From Saccoglossus kowalevskii (Eukaryota > Hemichordata > Enteropneusta > Harrimaniidae), in the NCBI RefSeq assembly GCF_000003605.2, contig NW_003156737.1:237472-263952 (forward strand): DNA of 26,481 nt, given 5' to 3'. The notes under the pieces were generated by a model. It worked only from the letters and a program-made list of their open reading frames with translations, searched no databases and was not told where the DNA came from. The first letter of the stretch is position 1. Every line of letters starts with the position of its first letter. The position numbers and the translations under genes are program-made. Below are positions 10,639 through 23,100 of the stretch, one piece after another.

Positions 10639-10899
10639 TTAACATATGAACCCTTTTGAAATAAGTAAATGAGAAGGTTTGAATAACTTTCTAGAAATAT
10701 TATTCAATTCAGTGGACATCAACAAAAACCTTTTAGGGTGAACTAAAGCAAATAACGTAACTATAAACACTGTCACAGACAAGGCGAATGTGAAGTCTTT
10801 TTTGGCGTAACATTGCGTAACGCACCAAGAAGTTATTTTGTCAGGCTTTGTTGGCAGTGTTTCTTTGTTATTTCTCGCTGCTATTAAATTGGTTGCCAT
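10639..10899 (-). CDS. Hypothetical 86-residue membrane protein, weak
   Basis: An ATG-started minus-strand frame begins MATNLIAARNNKETLPTKPD and has one likely membrane helix (FTFALSVTVFIVTLFALVH, residues about 36-54) followed by KRF. The shape is like a type II signal-anchor protein or a first exon. No family is recognised. It may be chance. Confidence 0.2.
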   Translation of the reverse strand: MATNLIAARNNKETLPTKPDKITSWCVTQCYAKKDFTFALSVTVFIVTLFALVHPKRFLLMSTELNNISRKLFKPSHLLISKGFIC

Positions 10900-11916
10900 A
10901 ACTCACTTCAGTAGTTCAAAATTACCCACGTTTTTAATGTAACACGAACGAACACATACCAACACGCGCCAGAATAGCATAAGCAACTGTTCTACATTAA
11001 TGTGAATTTAATGGGCGCATAGGTCGCTCCCATTCTCTGCCATCCGACTGGTAAGTTGTATTATAGAACAGTTACCCAATGAATAATTATGCCAAATGGG
11101 ACCATACTTTTTGTGTTGTCAGCTCTTATATCTGCATAAACTATAATCTTCAAATATAAAGTCCGTAAAACCATGAGGCTATTATACTCCGTGTAGTACA
11201 TGAGATAATTATATTCTCTCAAAAAATGTAATACATATATACATATATAGATTAATATATTATTACTACTATATGCCATATTGCGTAAGTTTCAACAATT
11301 TAATACACATATTACAAGCTTTAAGTCATGTAATATTAATACTATGTTGTAGCAGACGACAGTGGCTGACTTCGTCAACAACTCGTCCCATTGATGCTAT
11401 TCTGCATCGAAGTCTTTATATAGCTCGTGCTTATAGTCCCCCGCTTAGGGCTTGTGTAGGGTAACGGCATACGACATGGTGTAGGTGTTATATATCAAGA
11501 GAATTCGAGTACAACTTTTCAGTATGTTAGGAATCCAACATTTGAACTTCGCCGATTAAACTGATGTTGCAGCAGTATTCAAATGTGCAGTATTCAAATG
11601 TGTTCACCACATATATGTATAGTATAGATGCCAATCCGCAGAGAGTTAGTAGAACACATTTTGGATTTAAATTAGAAGGCAATTGGTTTGAATTTTCTGC
11701 TTATTTCATGTCATAGTGTCTTATCAGAAGGGCAATGGTAGCATGTTGATGTACTTTTAGTCGGTGTAAAGCAAGTGTGCAAATGCAAACGAAGTCCTTC
11801 CATTCCAAAATTATGGAACTCATTTTAAATAAAGTAGTATGCTATAGACACACTAGAATTTGGAATAATATAGCTGTCTATACACAGAACATTATTAATT
11901 CAAATCATAATTATAT

Positions 11917-12240
11917 GATGTTATTACGAGGATACTGCAAAACATGAACGTAGAGAGTATAGCGGGAGCATTGACCGACGCGCAGCGACCTCGTATTGTC
12001 TAAGGGCTTACTTTGCAGTATCCTCGTAATAACCTTATTATTATACATCTTTTCCTCCGAGGAATATATACATCGAGGGAATGCCGAAAACCAAAACGCT
12101 TAGAACAGATGTAGTGCACTTGGGACAGCTTTTTTTTATTACGCGCGTAATCGTTCCCTAATTGGAATTTGCGTTTCCTAATATGATAGAATGAAAATAC
12201 CCAGTGCAATACCGCAAAATTACGGCACGGTGTAACTTAT
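11917..12240 (-). mobile_element. Composite repeat copy B, full length
   Basis: It is the reverse complement of the A/C arrangement. A left module (GTGCCGTAATTTTGCGGTAT, then ATTACGCGCGTAA) is followed by a palindromic module with 21-bp perfect inverted arms at 11921-11941 and 12012-12032. No coding capacity was seen, so it is a MITE-like non-autonomous element. Confidence 0.75.
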
Positions 12241-13661
12241 CGCGTCACAGTGACAGATGTATAATAATATTTGATAACATGAACATTATACAAGAATAGC
12301 TTGATGAATGATATTAATATTATGTTTAATGCGGAATGCCTTTGAACAATTAATTTTTATCATATGAGCAACTGTGATATTGGTCGTTTCAAATTACCTA
12401 CACCACTATATCTATGACAAATTTGTTACAAGGGTTAAAATAGATTATTTTTAGTTCAGAAAACATCGTTCACAACACGCTGTAGGTAGCGTTCTCTAAC
12501 GACGAATTGCGTCTGTGACGTAGATCGTTGTAAAACATGCTGCTCACATCACTCATAGTTTGGTCATATATGTTCGTTCGTCCGTCCGTCAATAAATAAA
12601 ATGTATTGTTTTTACAAACTTGGTATATTTTAAATGAGAAATGATTACCTAACATCGTAAAACGACATTGCTTACATACGTCATGTTAACTTTATAGATT
12701 CGTTCCAATCACTGGTGGGTGTATTTTATTGGAAATACACAAATCACACGAAGTGCAAAAAAAATATCCAAAATTTACAATAATCGTGTCAAACTAAAAA
12801 AACAGTTACATATTTTTGCATTAAATGTTTGTTATATATTATTCAATATTTAATTGAAATGTTAACTATGTATTCGAAACTTAGCTTTATGTTCTATATA
12901 CGCTTCGTGAAGTTATTGCATAACCCCCCCCCCCTGGGCATTGATAACATTTCGTTTCAATATTATTACTTGCAAGTTGTAGTTCACGTTGTTTTCGTTT
13001 GGAATGATTAAACTATAATTGTTACACGAATAAAAGTAATGTAAGAACAAGAATCAAAGAAAAAGCAGATGAAATGTACATCATTATGAACATCTTGAAT
13101 AACAATGAATGATAATAATTCTTACGAAGCATTTTTAGGATAAATGAAATGCAGACTAACTTTTATGTTTGATTTAAAAAAGTCACTGACATCTTGTTAA
13201 CACATTTTGTTAAGCACTGTTTATAACTCCAGTAATGTTAATATTAATATAGCGATCATACTAAAACAATTAGATTACCACAGCCATGATAAGATATAAT
13301 TTTCATGACACGACATATCATTTTGAAGATTACACTCGGTGTTGCGGAAGTGGAGATTCTTACAATCAGTGGGTTCGTATTATCGTCCATTATTGTGGTT
13401 GGAAAAAAATAAAATGGAATATATACATCCATAATGATTACTATTTAACGTATTGTCAAATATCGTACCAGTCGTGGCCAGCTACTTCTGAAAATAAACA
13501 TGATACCTCTCTTTAAAATATTGTGAGCAAGTTAGATGATCGATTTATGAGCAACATCGTTAACGATGCATTCAGTCCACCTCAAAACCGATTTAGAATG
13601 TTGTCAAAATAATTCTTACTTTAAATACATAACAAAATAACTTACTCGATATTCGACTGGA

Positions 13662-13694
13662 TCATATACACAACTGAACGTCGCCTGTCGCTTC
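13662..13694 (-). CDS. RTK terminal coding exon
   Basis: It encodes [10 protein letters not shown] and then TGA at 13662-13664. The acceptor is TTGTTGTATAG. A strong donor-like GTAAGT follows shortly after the stop, so another splice form is possible. Confidence 0.45.
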   Translation of the reverse strand, partial: EATGDVQLCI

Positions 13695-16600
13695 CTATAC
13701 AACAACACAAAGAAAATCTCACTTAATTATCCACAATTCTACTACGATAGGTAGGTTTGATAATAATAATGATGTGGGTTGTGAGACATGTTACATAATT
13801 ATATTATTCATATCGGACCTCGGTTGAAGTACAAACAAACATGATTTGAAAATGCCACTTACACATTCGATTATGTCTACCTATAATGAGCAAATCTGAT
13901 TGAATGTCATAACATGAGGTATAATATAAATGAAGTTCACTAAATATTAAACTGTTACCTGCACTTCCACGTCATCATACACCATTCCCTAGAAAAAACA
14001 AAATTCCTTGAGTTATTTGTAATTGAACACCCCCAATGATGATAAGCACTTGATTATGCACCTCAACACTGCACACGTTACGGCTATATGGCTAAACTGG
14101 ATTTCAGCCAGTCCGCTATAAGGCAGTTTTGTGTTAAGGCCATTTTACCGTAATAATTCACCTTTGGATTGATATATTTGCCACAGAAAAAATGCTGGGC
14201 GAATAGACAATTCAGTATAGAGAGATAAATACGTCTTGTTGACAAGCATAATCTGTGGGCTGCATCGAAACACGTGCCAAAGTATACAGCATAGAATAAA
14301 TGACTTTTACCTGTCTACTAATTTTGACTGTCGTTTGGACACACGGGGTTATGATTGAACGCTGTTTGAAGTTCAAGGGTCATATAAATTGACATCGTTG
14401 AGTGGAAGAAGAATTTCGTAGCTGAGTTACTTCAGTTTAGTGTAGCAATATATGGTGAGGCGAGCCAAGGCCTCCTTCACCATTACTCATTCACACACCA
14501 TACAGGTTAATGAGTTACCAGGGTTCATTCTAATTAAACGGCTTTTCACATATTGAAATAGCTGACATGTGAGTCCGCAGTTTTTCATATTTTTTATTCT
14601 CAACACAAATATTAAATAAAGATAGAGAACACTTAATAACGGCACATCTAACAAATCAAATATTTTGGACTTTACCATTAATAACTTTTCAAACGCTTCA
14701 ATGAGGTCACAGAAATTCGGTCTTTTATCCGGCTGTAGGTTCCAGCACATCTTCATTATGTCGTACCTATTCATATTATAATTTATATATTAAAATATAT
14801 ATATCATACAATTGAAATAATCAAATAAAAAGTTCATCACAATTCGTGATCGAAATATAGCCTTTCTATAAGCCTCGTTTTCAAGTGAAGACATTATTTG
14901 GTGTAGATAATGACACCAAAGTGTTTTGTGTGGTATTTACATTATTCACATCAAAATGTGTCCTTTCCTTCAAAAGGTCATAATCGCTGTAAATGGCAAA
15001 TCTAGAATTTCAATACGAAACGCGCAAGAAGTATTTATTCGGCAACATTACCTTGGTCGATTATTTTTCCCGAGTGCATACCCCTTGGAAATTATACATC
15101 CCACCATTTTTTTTATAGAGCAACTCTAATATTGCGCATGTTTCCCAGTTGAATCGATGTAAATAGACCTCCTCGGTTTAACATCGCATGGATGTATATG
15201 CTTACATAGAGTTTGCGATTCGAATGATGAAGGATATGACTGTGTACTTATTCCAACAAAACGTGTTATCATTAATTAATACTTACACCTCAGCTGGACA
15301 GTCTTGAGGTTCTTGAAGAACATGACCATACCCTAAAGTTACTTTAATTCTATTAATGTTCAGACCTTTATAAGGTTGTTTACCTGAATTAATAATAAAT
15401 ATTTATTAATTACATATGACGTATGCATTTGAGGAGAACTAATATATATATAACAAACTCAGGAAATATTTCACCCGTAACACCATCAAATCGAGCTACA
15501 GCTGTATGAATAACGTAAAACAAATAATCTACAATCAAAACAAACAACTTACAGCGGCCAACACCAATACACCCAGTACCGAGATTAACAGATTAGGTAA
15601 CTGCCGTAAGAAACCTTAGACGGAAATTGTTTACAATCGGCCTTGGTTTACCAAGCTAATATCAGACGACAAGACAACAACAAGTGTGAAACATATGTGG
15701 GACTAACAGGAAATGAATATAAAACCCGGTACAGAAACCACGCAGCATCGCTACGTTACCAATCATTAAGAAACGCAACCGACCTCAGTAAATACGCTTG
15801 GTCATTAAAAGACAATAACATCAATTAAAACATGAAATGAGAGTGTTATCGCGTGCTGCATCATATAATACTTCAAGCAAACGTTGCAACTTATGCATTA
15901 GATAGAAATATATTATAATTTTCCAACCATATTACTGTAGTTTAAATAAAAGAAATTAGCTTTTTTCTTCCTGTAGGCACAGTGCCAAATCGTTGCTATG
16001 CAACAACTAGTTTTAATATTGTAACCTCACTCCATTGTTATGCAAATCTGTAACGCTTATAACATAATATGTTTTGGTGGTTTATTTAATAAAGTCTTAA
16101 CTCCTGATGAGTGAGGTACTCCATGTACCTTACGAAACAGTACGGTAGAGTCAACTTTACTCATGTAGTCGTGTCTTAATTTCTCTGTCCACGTATGTAA
16201 ATCTGCTCTACAAACTCAACGTTTAGTATCGAGCACTCTCACCTGGAATAATCGACTACCTATATATACCGGAAAACTAACTCTCTATATAAAATCTTAC
16301 CATTTGTCATTATTTCCCACAGAACAACACCATATGACCATACGTCACTTTTTGTCGTATACACAGGTTTTTTAGATGTTAAACATTCATAGGCTGTCCA
16401 GGCGATTGGGACTCTAGTCTGTAAACAAACGCTTACTGTGTTATGACAATTGATCGAATCTGGTAGACCAGACGATACCAGAGACACAAAATTAATTTCA
16501 ATTCCAAGAATATTGCATCAATATAAAGCGCAGCATGTAATCGCTGAAAAAACATGCTTAAATTGTTATATTGCTCGTTTCTCTCTTTCAAAACTATTCT

Positions 16601-19600
16601 TTTTCGAAAAATGCTAATCTTGTTTTATCTTACCGCTGATAACTTTACATAAGTCTCCCCGATGCGAGACAGTCCAAAGTCAGTTATCTTACATATCTTA
16701 TCATCTCCTAGAAGAATGTTTCGTGCTGCAAGGTCACGATGTATAATCTAAAATCAACTTGAGAATTAATTTCATGAGCAAACAATGAAGATTAATTTAG
16801 ATAGTATTTATTATCAGTAAATATATATGGTCGTTCTTTTCAGTGGGCGATGTCAATGATACTCGAGAAGTTGCAAAGATCACTCACCCCTTTTGAACAT
16901 AAGAATAACATGCCTGTGGCAATTTCACGTGCAAATCTCAGTTTATCTTCCTCTGTTATATTAGTGTTATTCTTGCAAAAGTTTCGAAGGTCACCACGGG
17001 TCGCGTATTCAAATACAAGGTAGTATGGTTCTAAATATGAAATCAAATTATATTTGTAAAACCTTTATTAAGATAATCATCTGTACCTATTGACATATTT
17101 ACGATAGACGAATGCATTGTTTAATCTATTTCAGCATTGTAAGATTCTATAAAGAGAATGTGCTCATTTTCTACCTTTCTTCACACAGTATCCAAGAAAT
17201 GCAACTATATTATCATGATGACCAGTTTGGCATAATACTTCCAGTTCTTTCTTAAAATTCCTCTCTTCGTCTTCAGAACCTGTTAATAACAGAAACATAA
17301 ACAATTGAAAAAATATTAAATGACTCATGTGATAATGTTTAATAATATCATTATGTCAATTCTAATACCAATGTGATACCATTGAATTGTCGTTGAGGAG
17401 AACTCGGCCGTGCGTTCGATCTGTAGTAACCAAAAAAAAAACATAAGACGTGCCAGTTTGTATATAATTACCATTACAAAAATGCGAACAAATTCGGTGA
17501 CCACAGTTTTATGTTTTCAAACAGTACAAAACAGTTGTCAGATATTTTGATTGTCGTTGTTTTTTCAAGACCATGTTCAAGCATTCTAACAACTTTATTT
17601 TTGCGGCAAATCTCAACATCCAAAAGGGGAGAAGAAAAACATTTTTACAAAATTATACACAATTACTTGCTGGACTAGTTTGCCTGTTAAATTCAAACCT
17701 GTGTCTCGCGTCATATCGTTCACTCTTATTAATAATTCAGACAATCGAATAATTAGATTCATTTTGCCAATGTAATTGTATTACCAATCGTATGGGGGAA
17801 CATCTCTAACATTGTAGTATAGTACAGTGACAGCGTTTTTAAATTTAAAGGTTTACATGTTCGGAAAAAACGTTGCTGTGTCGACATATTTTGCTCGAAT
17901 GTATCCTTTGTATCAGCTATAAATTGCGCAATACTAAATTGATTTTGGAGTGCGTTTATTATGTTTATAACTTCTAACGTTGTCTTGCAATGACCGTCTT
18001 GATAGCAACTATCGGATCATGTTGAACACCATGGAATAAGATATTTGAAATTTTCGCTTTCCTCACAACACCAAAGTTTCCTTCACCTAGCTTATCACCC
18101 AATTCAATATATTTTCTTCTAATTGCATCGGCTCTTGGGAATAAGTCTCGTATGGGAACTGGTTCATTAAGAAAATATACATAATTTATAGCATACGTTT
18201 TAGGAGTATCTATTTAAGTACGTGGTAAATATAGTTTATGAATATATGTGGTTTACCTAAGTAGTTAATATATGTATGTGTTTTTCTTAATATATAAATA
18301 TATGGTTGTAGTTGAAATATTCTATGAATATATGTGTGTGATTTACGTAACATTTCAGATACACGTTCATAATGTTTGTTGACATTGTATGACGGGTCAA
18401 CATACTCGGTGTCTGGAAATAAGTGATTTTAACAAATGTGACTGGCCAATGGAAAATCATCTTTATTGTCATAAAACATCTAAGTCAAATGGGTTTGTCA
18501 CTCATCACAGATTCTAAAATGGAGTTAAAATGGTGACAAGTTCAGTTCACATAATAATCCCAGAGTAATTGCATGATAGTTCTTAGTTTTATTTGATAAG
18601 ACGATCTCAGAATCAGTTGTACCAAAGAGCACGCTTTGAAATAATTTCTAAAGTCACATGACTTTCTACTATGTACATGTAGTTCTTCGCTTCATGATGA
18701 AGTATTTTGATTTGGACTTCTATCTAAGTTATCACAATAGACAGAGTAGGGATCAAGACCGAATATACGTGATTTTGGCGTTTCATAATCAATGCGTTCT
18801 ATTAATAATTGCACTTTAAAATAATATTTATGAGATATGTCTACGTCATAACCTCGCTAAATGTTATTAGTATAATGTGTACGTAGTGTGCATGCTTCGG
18901 ACGCCTTTCCCGTATTGCACAACGTATGCGTCATTACAGTGGTCAAAGGCAACGCATATGTGACGCTACAAAATATATATTCCAGCTAACAAGCAATACC
19001 AACCCGGCGACTGCTCAGATTGCAAAGATTTTGACACACTCCCGCCATGCCATGCGCTGTAATATGCAATAACAATTCCGGATCCCCCAAAACTATGGAA
19101 GTATGTAAGTGCTTTACGAATATATGTATGTGATTAATTGTAATCTATGAATGCATGTAATTGCTTTACACAACTGATGAATGTATGTATGTGTTTTACA
19201 CAATTTTTAATTATATGATTGTGATTGACATATTCTATGTATATCTAAGAATATATAATGGGCATTACCAAATAGTCCTCGCATCTGAAACACTCGATAA
19301 AGGCTGTCTTTTTGCCACGTGACCTTCGAATTCCTTTTATGTAAAACCATAATAGTACAAGTATCCCAGCAATTAGTAACACTATCATTATAATAGTAAC
19401 AATTAGACCAACACTCGAACCATTGTTGTCATCCACCATTGATGGACTGCCCCACCGATCTTCTGTCCCAACAATCACATCATCGGTCTCAATTCGCCAT
19501 AATTCCAACATGTCTTCACTGTCTTTCATTTTTCTAGTAAGAATGATTAAAATGTGATAATAATGATTTAGATTGAGATAATTTAGATAAACACACATTT

Positions 19601-20010
19601 TACTTAGTATTTGGTATTTATATGATATTACAAATGATATCATTCTCACCGGGAATGGCAAGACTTCATGTTCTCGTTGTTCTTACTAACAATTTGTTGA
19701 TTTCTACCATGTAGATAAATTTATTCGCAAATTTATGTTGACCTGATAGTCCTCAGCATTTATCAGTGCAGTGAGAATTTCGATTGTGAAAATTTGGATT
19801 CTCGTAATGTATTTAACGTTTATAGATTTCATTTCATAATTTTACAGCACCACCGGTAATCTCAGCATTATAAAGAAATCTACAAGAAAGTGTCAGTTTC
19901 TCGCTCTTTGTATCACAATTTTTTAACATCAGTTCATACTACGCAGAGTAGCTATACTCTACGAGCAATCATTCTGTACTTTATATTTCATCTACTAATT
20001 TATGTACAAA

Positions 20011-20109
<99 letters not shown>

Positions 20110-23100
20110 GTAGATGGCTTATTTTTCTTTTATTATTTTAATATACATTGGCGGAAAGTTACTGAGTTGCGACCCTATTGCCTGGCAAAATAATACTCAC
20201 TCTGTCAATATGACTGCGGGTACAATTTCTTTCGTTTGTGGATAAACACATGAGAACCAAATTTCGGTACTGTAGAGAAATAAAATTGATCATTACAAAC
20301 AAATCACATGTTTTAGGTAGTTAGGAATCATACATTGTTGTTTGTTTGCGACTTGTTGAATATTATTTAACATACATATCTGCATTTCGACCACTGTCGT
20401 CTTGACTGCTTGGCCAAATACGTAAAACGTTACATTCTAGGAGTATTGCATCGCTTATGTCCCTGCAATGCAAAAATATATATTTTAACTTTAGAGAGGA
20501 AGATTATTGTCAGGCTTATAGCTACATGTTGGCAAAACGGTTAATAAGTAATAAGTTAAAAAGGGTAGTAATTAGTAATTTGTAATTACACTCACTGTGA
20601 TAACTGCTCGTCATTCGATTTAACGTGACTTACTGAGAAGGAAGATGTCATCAAAACGATATTGTTGAACCCAGTAAGGTATATCTAAATAATAAGCAAC
20701 ATGTTTGGTTATTATATGACATTATGTTTATCTGGTAGTTTACATATTGGCAATTTTAACAAATTATAAATATTTTATACACGTGAACAAATATACACTC
20801 GATTAAACGTAATTTGTGTAGACTTTCATCATTATATGATTAAGCTCTTGTCGTTTTCAATATTGGACACAGTTTCGGCGTTATTCTTTTGCAATGTGCA
20901 TGATTTAACTACAATCTCCCATAAATATATAGTTTCATGTGTCTACCTTAACTTCACTTGTTGGTGACAATCCTGTACCAAAGTTATCAGTAGCCTCGAC
21001 GTAGCAAATATAGGTTTCACTTGTACTTTCTGGCAATATTTTTGATGTGAATATCTTTCCTGTAGTTTGTTCAATTGTTTATAAACCAGAATTGTCTTGT
21101 AAATTATAATGTATGGCGCTGTTATTCCCAGAATCAGCATCTAAAGCCTGTGAGATAGAAGAATTAAAAATAAACATATTTGTTTACCATTGTAGTGAGA
21201 ATATCCTAGCTTGAAACATTCCAGGAGAGAAGTCTTAGCGATCAAGTGACCATGTCATGTGATCAACTCAGCGTATGTGTGTAATCACCTGACCATCACT
21301 GGTTACAAAATATAACGCCATACGCCGTGAGGTTTAGCGGCTTTACCGACCGCCCTAAGAAGACGTGTTCGTTCAAATCCAGTTTTCGTAAAGGCGACAA
21401 CTCAGCCTTCCTTCCTCAACCTTGTAACTATCCGAGAAGCATATATTCAGGTAATATTTGTTCTGAGATATATGAGTGACTTTCAATATATATTACTGCA
21501 CAACGTTTCGAACATTTCACAGTTTCAATTCGACATGCGGCCCTTTTATTATGTTAGAGACATGTCGCTCTTGACTGTATTTACTTTATTTGACATGGGA
21601 GCTGTAAAGTATATGTCGTATAATGCATTGATATCTTTTTAAAAATTTCAATTATTTAACTCGCCATATGATCTGATTATACGTTGAATTACGTAGTCTA
21701 TTCAGATCAATGGGATATATAACTTTTGTGTTTACCTACAAGTTCACAGTTCGAGTCCTTCAGTATATTTTAATTTTAGTTCAAGCATCAACAAAATCTA
21801 TCGACGATATATTATTTATACTAATATACTGTTCCCTATAAATATTTCTTTCTATTGTGAATGAGGCTCTCTAGAATTGAAATCAATGCCGTAATGTTGC
21901 GGTATTACACTGGGTATTTGCGTCCAACCATGCTAGCAAATGCGAATTCCAAATTTGATACGATTACGCGCGTAAGCGTCCTCTAGCAAACAACAACAAC
22001 AACAAACATGGCAGCTCCCAGCGAAAAGTTTGACCGGACCCCACACAAAGGCGTTCGCTAAATCTGTTCTAAATTTGTTCGGATTTTGACATTCCCATGA
22101 ATTATCTTTGAATGTATAATATAAGGTTATTACAAGGATACCGCAAAGTATGCATCGACGTCAGCTGCACGTCTGTCACGTTGTACGTTCTTCCTGCATA
22201 CTTTGCGATATCCTCGTATTGACCTCATATTATATAGTTGAACGTTTACGAAGTTTGCTTTTCTTAATAATTTTGGAATTGAATTTAGTCATCTTTGTCT
22301 GTTTATCGTGTATATAGAGCACGGAAGACCCACTGTCATACTAATCGAAGGATAAATTGAATGAACAGAATTTCAGTTTCAATGAATGTTTTGAAAGTGA
22401 ATAGGCCTTTTGCAGTATACACTCTGCTAGTTATAACCAAACAACCATCAACATAAAGTACTGAACCAACCAACACCGCTTTGGACACAAGCAGTAGTGA
22501 GTGGATATATTCACCGACATTTAACTTTCTTTGTAAATTTACTTAGTGATTTGTGAACAAAATTGCTCTAATGGAGTGGCGAGAACTGTATGGAATGGAA
22601 TTAGCATTTACTACAATGAATCACATAATTTGGATGTTGAAAACTATATGTGGAATGTGCGTAAATTAAATTTCATAAACATAATTTGTGGAATAATTAA
22701 GTGTAATGATATGGACACATAATACGTGGATTTACATAATTTCAAAATGTCGAACAATGATTTCGACTATTGACGAAAGCAAGCGTGACATGTCTCTAAA
22801 AGGTATGAAAAGATCTAATGGCGAAATAATTAATTAAAACTATAGAAATATGTTAAGTGTTTTGTATTGATAACCATTCATATTCTTCAGAACAAATTTT
22901 ATATGAATATGTGCTTCTCTTATATGATGTTTGTAATGCATGGTAACAACTCATTAGGACACATTGAACGAATCTTATTCCGCCACTGATGGCCTGAGTA
23001 TATATGGAGAAAAGTAGATCAAAGTTGTCGGGTTTTTTTTCAAAAACGGGTTTCAAACGAGCAAATCCAACTAAGACTGTAGGTAATAGCGTCCGCTGTT

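Larger units (their letters stand above)
9948..13661. other. Intergenic region between convergent genes
   Basis: It holds the 3' UTRs of the sulfotransferase (plus) and the RTK (minus), copy B of the composite repeat, a 15-bp tandem duplication near 11573-11602, and an 11-bp C run at 12924-12934. Apart from the weak frame at 10639-10899, no gene was seen. Confidence 0.6.

Noticed and set aside
13286-13516. 76-codon plus-strand frame
   Set aside because: No recognisable motif; it lies downstream of the RTK stop in likely 3' UTR or intergenic DNA.
14487-14675. Read-through of the last kinase exon into a hydrophobic tail
   Set aside because: A strong donor (ATG before GTAAAG) ends the exon at 14676 and joins in phase to two small tail exons.
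3591-21081. Reassignment of TAA/TAG to an amino acid in this organism
   Set aside because: Only three stops occur in about 1,500 codons, and the sulfotransferase ends with TAA at the family's expected length. Errors, alleles or local decay are more likely.
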